This document shows positions 21,244-23,909 of a stretch of 23,909 bases of DNA, piece after piece. The stretch covers positions 1 to 23,909 of the forward strand of contig JBBSOW010000044.1 in the NCBI GenBank assembly GCA_038259365.1. Direction: 5' to 3'. The notes below the pieces were generated by a model. It ran no database searches. It had not been told where the DNA came from and worked only from the letters and a program-made list of their open reading frames with translations. Position numbers and translations under genes: made by a program. The first letter of the stretch is position 1. The number at the start of each line of letters is the position of its first letter. This DNA is from JBBSOW01 sp038259365 (GTDB lineage: Bacteria; Actinomycetota; Actinomycetes; Propionibacteriales; Propionibacteriaceae).

Positions 21244-22390
21244 TCAGGGGGATATTGCCGGACACGAGGAACCCTCCCTCACCATCAGGACCGGCGTCAG
21301 AGTTCCACCCAGCACCCGGGCACGCTCTCGCAGCACCCGGGCACGCTCTCGCATTCCGTTGATGCCGTGAGTTGTCCCAGGTGTCGCTGCGAAATTTTGG
21401 TTGGGACCCACGCCATTGTCCCTGACCGAGATTTCGATGGCCCGGTCCCGGCAGGACACGTGCACGGTGGCCTTTGACGCATGGGCGTGCCGCACGATAT
21501 TGGTCAGGGCTTCCTGAGCGATGCGGTAGGTGGCCGCGCCAATCTGGTGAGAGATCGCCACTTCGTCCCGAGGAAGCATGAGCGTCACGCTCAGCCCTGT
21601 CGCCCGAGTGGTCTCGACGAGAGTGGGCAGGTCGCCCAGTCCCGGAGCGGGATGGAAAGGCGGTGTGGCCTGTGAAGTGTGGTCACCACAGCTCGGATCT
21701 CATCGAGCGAGCTGCGGCTGAGCTTGGCTATGTTGTCGAGGGCGCCGGCAGCCTGTTCCGGGTTGGTCGAGGTCAGGTGTCGTCCGACTCCCGCCTGGAC
21801 GGCGATGACCCCGAGCGAGTGACCGACGACGTCGTGCAGCTCACCCGCGATGCGAAGCCGCTCCTCGCCCAGGCGCCGATGCGCTGACTCTTGCGCCACC
21901 AGCGCCCGCGCATCGGCAAGGGCTGCGCGTAGTTGGCTGGCCCTTCCGAGAGCAACGGCTGCGGACAATGAGACTACTGAGGCGGCCATCTCCGCGGCTC
22001 CGAACGGCACCTCGTCTTTGATCCACAGCAACGTCAAACACGTGAGCACGGCCGCGCCAGAAAGAACGAGAGGCTTGATATGGCTGCCGGCCGCGACCCA
22101 GTACATTCCGAGAAGCATGATGATGGGTAGGGCCGACCCGTTGTAACCGAACCACCACACAGCGGTTGTCGCCAGAGTTGCCAAAAGAAAGGCTGCAGTC
22201 GGCCACCGGCGGCGCCACGCGTAGGGCAGTGTCGCCAATGCCAGCAGCGCCACGAAGAACCAGTCCGCGGGACGTAGACAAGGAACGGATCGGTGACCTC
22301 CGCGGCGCCGGAGGACACCCACCCAATGCCCAGAAGTGCAACCGCGACTACAGCGTCGAGCAGTCCTGGACGCCGGAGAAAGTCCTCCAT
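21244..22390 (-). pseudogene. Sensor histidine kinase, NarL type, broken by two frameshifts
   Basis: Three successive frames together spell one kinase. Frame 1 from ATG 22390 reads MEDFLRRPGLLDAVVAVALL and further to VTDPFLVYV; near 22269-22273 it must shift to PADWFFVALLALATLPYAWR. The middle frame carries the helices and the phosphoacceptor motif AGELHDVVGHSLGVIAVQAG. Between about 21658 and 21670 it shifts again to PFHPAPGLGDLPTLVETTRA, then AQEALTNIVRHAH (N box) and NGVGPNQN (G1). Each site is explained by one missing base, the first in a C run (G on the plus strand). An in-frame 21-base duplication near the end repeats RERARVL. Either a true pseudogene or assembly error; the promoter TACCGT-N6-ATG is intact. 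Confidence 0.85.
21311..21352. repeat. Perfect 21-bp tandem duplication in the broken kinase
   Basis: A 21-base unit beginning AGCACCCGGG occurs twice in a row with no mismatch. It adds seven residues (RERARVL) in frame inside the kinase C-terminus, between the G1 and G2 boxes. The absence of mismatches suggests a recent slippage event. Confidence 0.95.
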
Positions 22391-22396
22391 TGAATC

Positions 22397-22402
22397 ACGG
22401 TA
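22397..22402 (-). promoter_or_regulatory. Leaderless -10 element of the second kinase
   Basis: TACCGT, six bases (GATTCA), then ATG on the minus strand; no ribosome-binding site. It lies in the 143-base region shared with the divergent CPBP gene. Confidence 0.5.
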
Positions 22403-22533
22403 CAGCCAGTTGCCCGATGAGCGCATCGTCCATCAGGCCAGTCCCCCACCTACCCGCCAGGAGTAGAGCCGTCCACCAGAACGCACCCTTGGGGGGACGC
22501 GCACCAGGTGACTCCGGGTGAAGAGTTACCACT

Positions 22534-23340
22534 ATGACAACACCAACCCGTCGGAAAGCATATTCACCCCAGCCTCCAGCCCCGCGCGCGGAGCAGTACT
22601 CGCTGGCGAAGATCCTGGGCATCTGGGCTTCGGTCACCGCCCCCATGGCCGCACTGGCGTTTCTGGCCGCTCCGGCGCTGATCGCCCGCACCGACCTCCA
22701 CCCAGGACTCGTGTACTGGATGCTCATGGTCGTCGGCATGATGTGGCAGTTCGTGGTCTCGCTCATCGTTCTTCGTCATGAACTCGGCAGCTTGAACTGG
22801 CCGGGTGTAAAGGAACGCATCCGATTGAACATCCCCAGGGATCCTGAGACCGGTCACCCCCGTCGGAGGTTGTGGTGGTGGGCAGTGCCAGCGATGGTTG
22901 CCAACGGCCTCGGCGTCTATCTGGGCTCCTTCCTCGACGCAACCTGGAGCGGCTGGCTACCGGGTCTGGAAGAGCCGACCTACACCCAGATCGAACGATT
23001 GGCCAATCCCGTATTCCAAGGACAATGGTGGATCCTCGGACTCGCCCTGACGAGTTGTCTCTTCAACTACCTATTGGGTGAGGAACTACTGTTTCGGGGC
23101 GTGCTACTGCCAAAGATGAATGGCGTCTTTGGCCGGTGGGATTGGGTAGCCAACACCCTGCTCTTCGGGCTCTACCACCTCCATAAGATCTGGTTCCTGC
23201 CCAACATAATCCTGAGCTCCTTCGGCATATCTTGGGCCGCGAAACGCTACCGCAGCATGTGGATGGGCGTCATCGTGCACGGCATCGAGGGCTACTTCAT
23301 CGTCCTAATCGTCATGGTCCTGGCAGGCAGCTACCCGTGA
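22534..23340 (+). CDS. CPBP family intramembrane metalloprotease (second copy)
   Basis: A 268-residue polytopic membrane protein. The CPBP core is complete: Glu183-Glu184 and Arg188 in GEELLFRGVLLPKM, His215 and His217 in GLYHLHKIW, and His249 in VIVHGIEGYF. It fits the EExxxR plus FxxxH/HxxxB pattern of Rce1-like proteases better than the copy at 8728, and the two share little sequence. A Pro-rich cytoplasmic N-terminus of about 25 residues precedes the first helix. It is divergent from the broken kinase across 143 bases. In similar clusters a two-component system controls such a protease; that link is inference. No clear ribosome-binding site beyond a weak GAAGAG. Confidence 0.9.
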   Translation: MTTPTRRKAYSPQPPAPRAEQYSLAKILGIWASVTAPMAALAFLAAPALIARTDLHPGLVYWMLMVVGMMWQFVVSLIVLRHELGSLNWPGVKERIRLNIPRDPETGHPRRRLWWWAVPAMVANGLGVYLGSFLDATWSGWLPGLEEPTYTQIERLANPVFQGQWWILGLALTSCLFNYLLGEELLFRGVLLPKMNGVFGRWDWVANTLLFGLYHLHKIWFLPNIILSSFGISWAAKRYRSMWMGVIVHGIEGYFIVLIVMVLAGSYP

Positions 23341-23622
23341 TCCCTCCGACTCGCTCCCTACCATCGATCCCAGAACGGACACCCATGCTCAAAATGACGC
23401 ACCATAGCCCGAGCCGTCGGCACGCGGATGCTCACGGCATTCCTCCTCCACGGCATCGGCAATTCCCTGGCTACCCTCCGGCCGCTTCCTCATGCTCGGC
23501 GACGTGGTGATGTGAGCACATCACTGAGGTCGGGGCTGCCGAGTTCGGTACAGTGTGGGTTTCTCAGACTGAGACGGTCTACCGAAATGAGCGACGCGCC
23601 TTGAAAGATCCGAAGGTCGGCG

Positions 23623-23656
23623 TCGATCCCACCAATGAGTCGATCCCACCAATGAG
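23623..23656. repeat. 17-bp tandem duplication
   Basis: TCGATCCCACCAATGAG occurs twice in direct succession (23623-23639 and 23640-23656), with no mismatch. Confidence 0.95.
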
Positions 23657-23687
23657 CTGCTGCTGCTTCCAGCGCACGCCACACTGT

Positions 23688-23727
23688 ACTGACCCCTTGG
23701 GATCAATACTGACCCCTTGGGATCAAT
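23688..23727. repeat. 20-bp tandem duplication
   Basis: ACTGACCCCTTGGGATCAAT occurs twice in direct succession (23688-23707 and 23708-23727), with no mismatch, 31 bases after the other tandem pair. Confidence 0.95.
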
Positions 23728-23755
23728 CATCTAGTTGGCGCCGCGGCACCAGGCG

Positions 23756-23909
23756 CTACTTCAGCCGCATGACGTGTTGGGCCGGCTTGGCCTTGTCCAG
23801 TTTCGCGGTAGCCACGTAGGTTCCCGGCTTCAGCAGCTGCTTGGCCTTCTTGCACTTCGAGGCCGTCCGGGTGCCCCCCCAGGAGGTATTCCACTCGAGC
23901 TTGTCCCCC
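23756..23909 (-). CDS. C-terminal end of a probable secreted or surface protein (5' part outside window)
   Basis: The minus-strand frame is open from the window edge to TAG at 23756-23758, giving about 50 residues: KLEWNTSWGGTRTASKCKKA, then KQLLKPGTYVATAKLDKAK and PAQHVMRLK. Lys-rich, with a beta-strand-like PGTYVATAKL and a single Cys, it looks like the last strands of an Ig-like or similar extracellular domain in which a Cys pairs with one further upstream. The family cannot be named from this fragment. Downstream on the minus strand lies the repeat-rich non-coding stretch. Confidence 0.65.
   Translation of the reverse strand, partial: GDKLEWNTSWGGTRTASKCKKAKQLLKPGTYVATAKLDKAKPAQHVMRLK

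Larger units (their letters stand above)
23341..23755. other. Non-coding stretch with short tandem duplications, possible IS remnant
   Basis: About 415 bases with no convincing gene. It holds a perfect TCTCAG-A-CTGAGA palindrome (23562-23574) and two adjacent tandem duplications listed separately. Repeated CTGACCCCTTGGGATC-like units are reminiscent of the multiply repeated ends of IS21-family elements, but no transposase is present. A 64-residue minus-strand frame across it has no recognisable domain. Confidence 0.4.

Noticed and set aside
23490..23730. Small minus-strand frames over the tandem duplications
   Set aside because: Duplications disrupt any consistent reading and no family is recognisable.
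23341..23755. A CRISPR array
   Set aside because: The repeats are two different units, each present only twice and without spacers.

Overview
The window is G/C-rich, densely packed DNA from an actinobacterium. The gene content and order support this: a sugar-phosphate isomerase-like protein, proC, a BldC-type DNA-binding protein, the tiny ribosomal protein bS22, an NAD-dependent epimerase and a lysophospholipid acyltransferase lie together as in the mycobacterial Rv0498-Rv0502 block, and a radA-disA pair follows. Many operon-leading genes lack a Shine-Dalgarno sequence. They instead carry a TANNNT hexamer 6-7 bases before the start codon, the leaderless-transcript layout common in Actinobacteria. 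I cannot assign a genus.

Positions 1-11335 are almost entirely minus-strand. In transcription order the blocks are: (i) sugar isomerase-like TIM barrel, proline dehydrogenase and a CPBP membrane protease; (ii) asd, proC and a short-chain dehydrogenase; (iii) an ECF sigma factor with its zinc anti-sigma factor and a four-helix membrane protein; (iv) acuC; (v) BldC-like protein, bS22, epimerase and acyltransferase (truncated by the window edge). Positions 11417-16523 are plus-strand: a cysteine-rich protein, a glyoxalase-like protein and an aminotransferase (Pat/HisC family) form one operon, followed by radA and disA. disA ends in a perfect 15-bp inverted repeat.

From about 16.5 kb the window looks like accessory DNA. 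It holds a NarL-type histidine kinase/response regulator pair, a DUF6326-like membrane protein, the decayed remains of an alcohol dehydrogenase and of a small downstream gene, a second two-component pair whose kinase is broken by two frameshifts, and a divergent CPBP protease gene. Then come about 415 bases with two short tandem duplications, and the end of a probable secreted-protein gene. A 13-base motif (18 of 21 bases when extended) lies upstream of the first kinase and again, inverted, between its regulator and the DUF6326-like gene. It is either a shared operator or the ends of a moved cassette.

No tRNA, rRNA, CRISPR array or intact mobile element was seen. The most useful observations are the leaderless promoters that fix several start codons, the unlisted bS22 gene, the paired motif around the first two-component system, and the cluster of pseudogenes between 19.8 and 22.4 kb.
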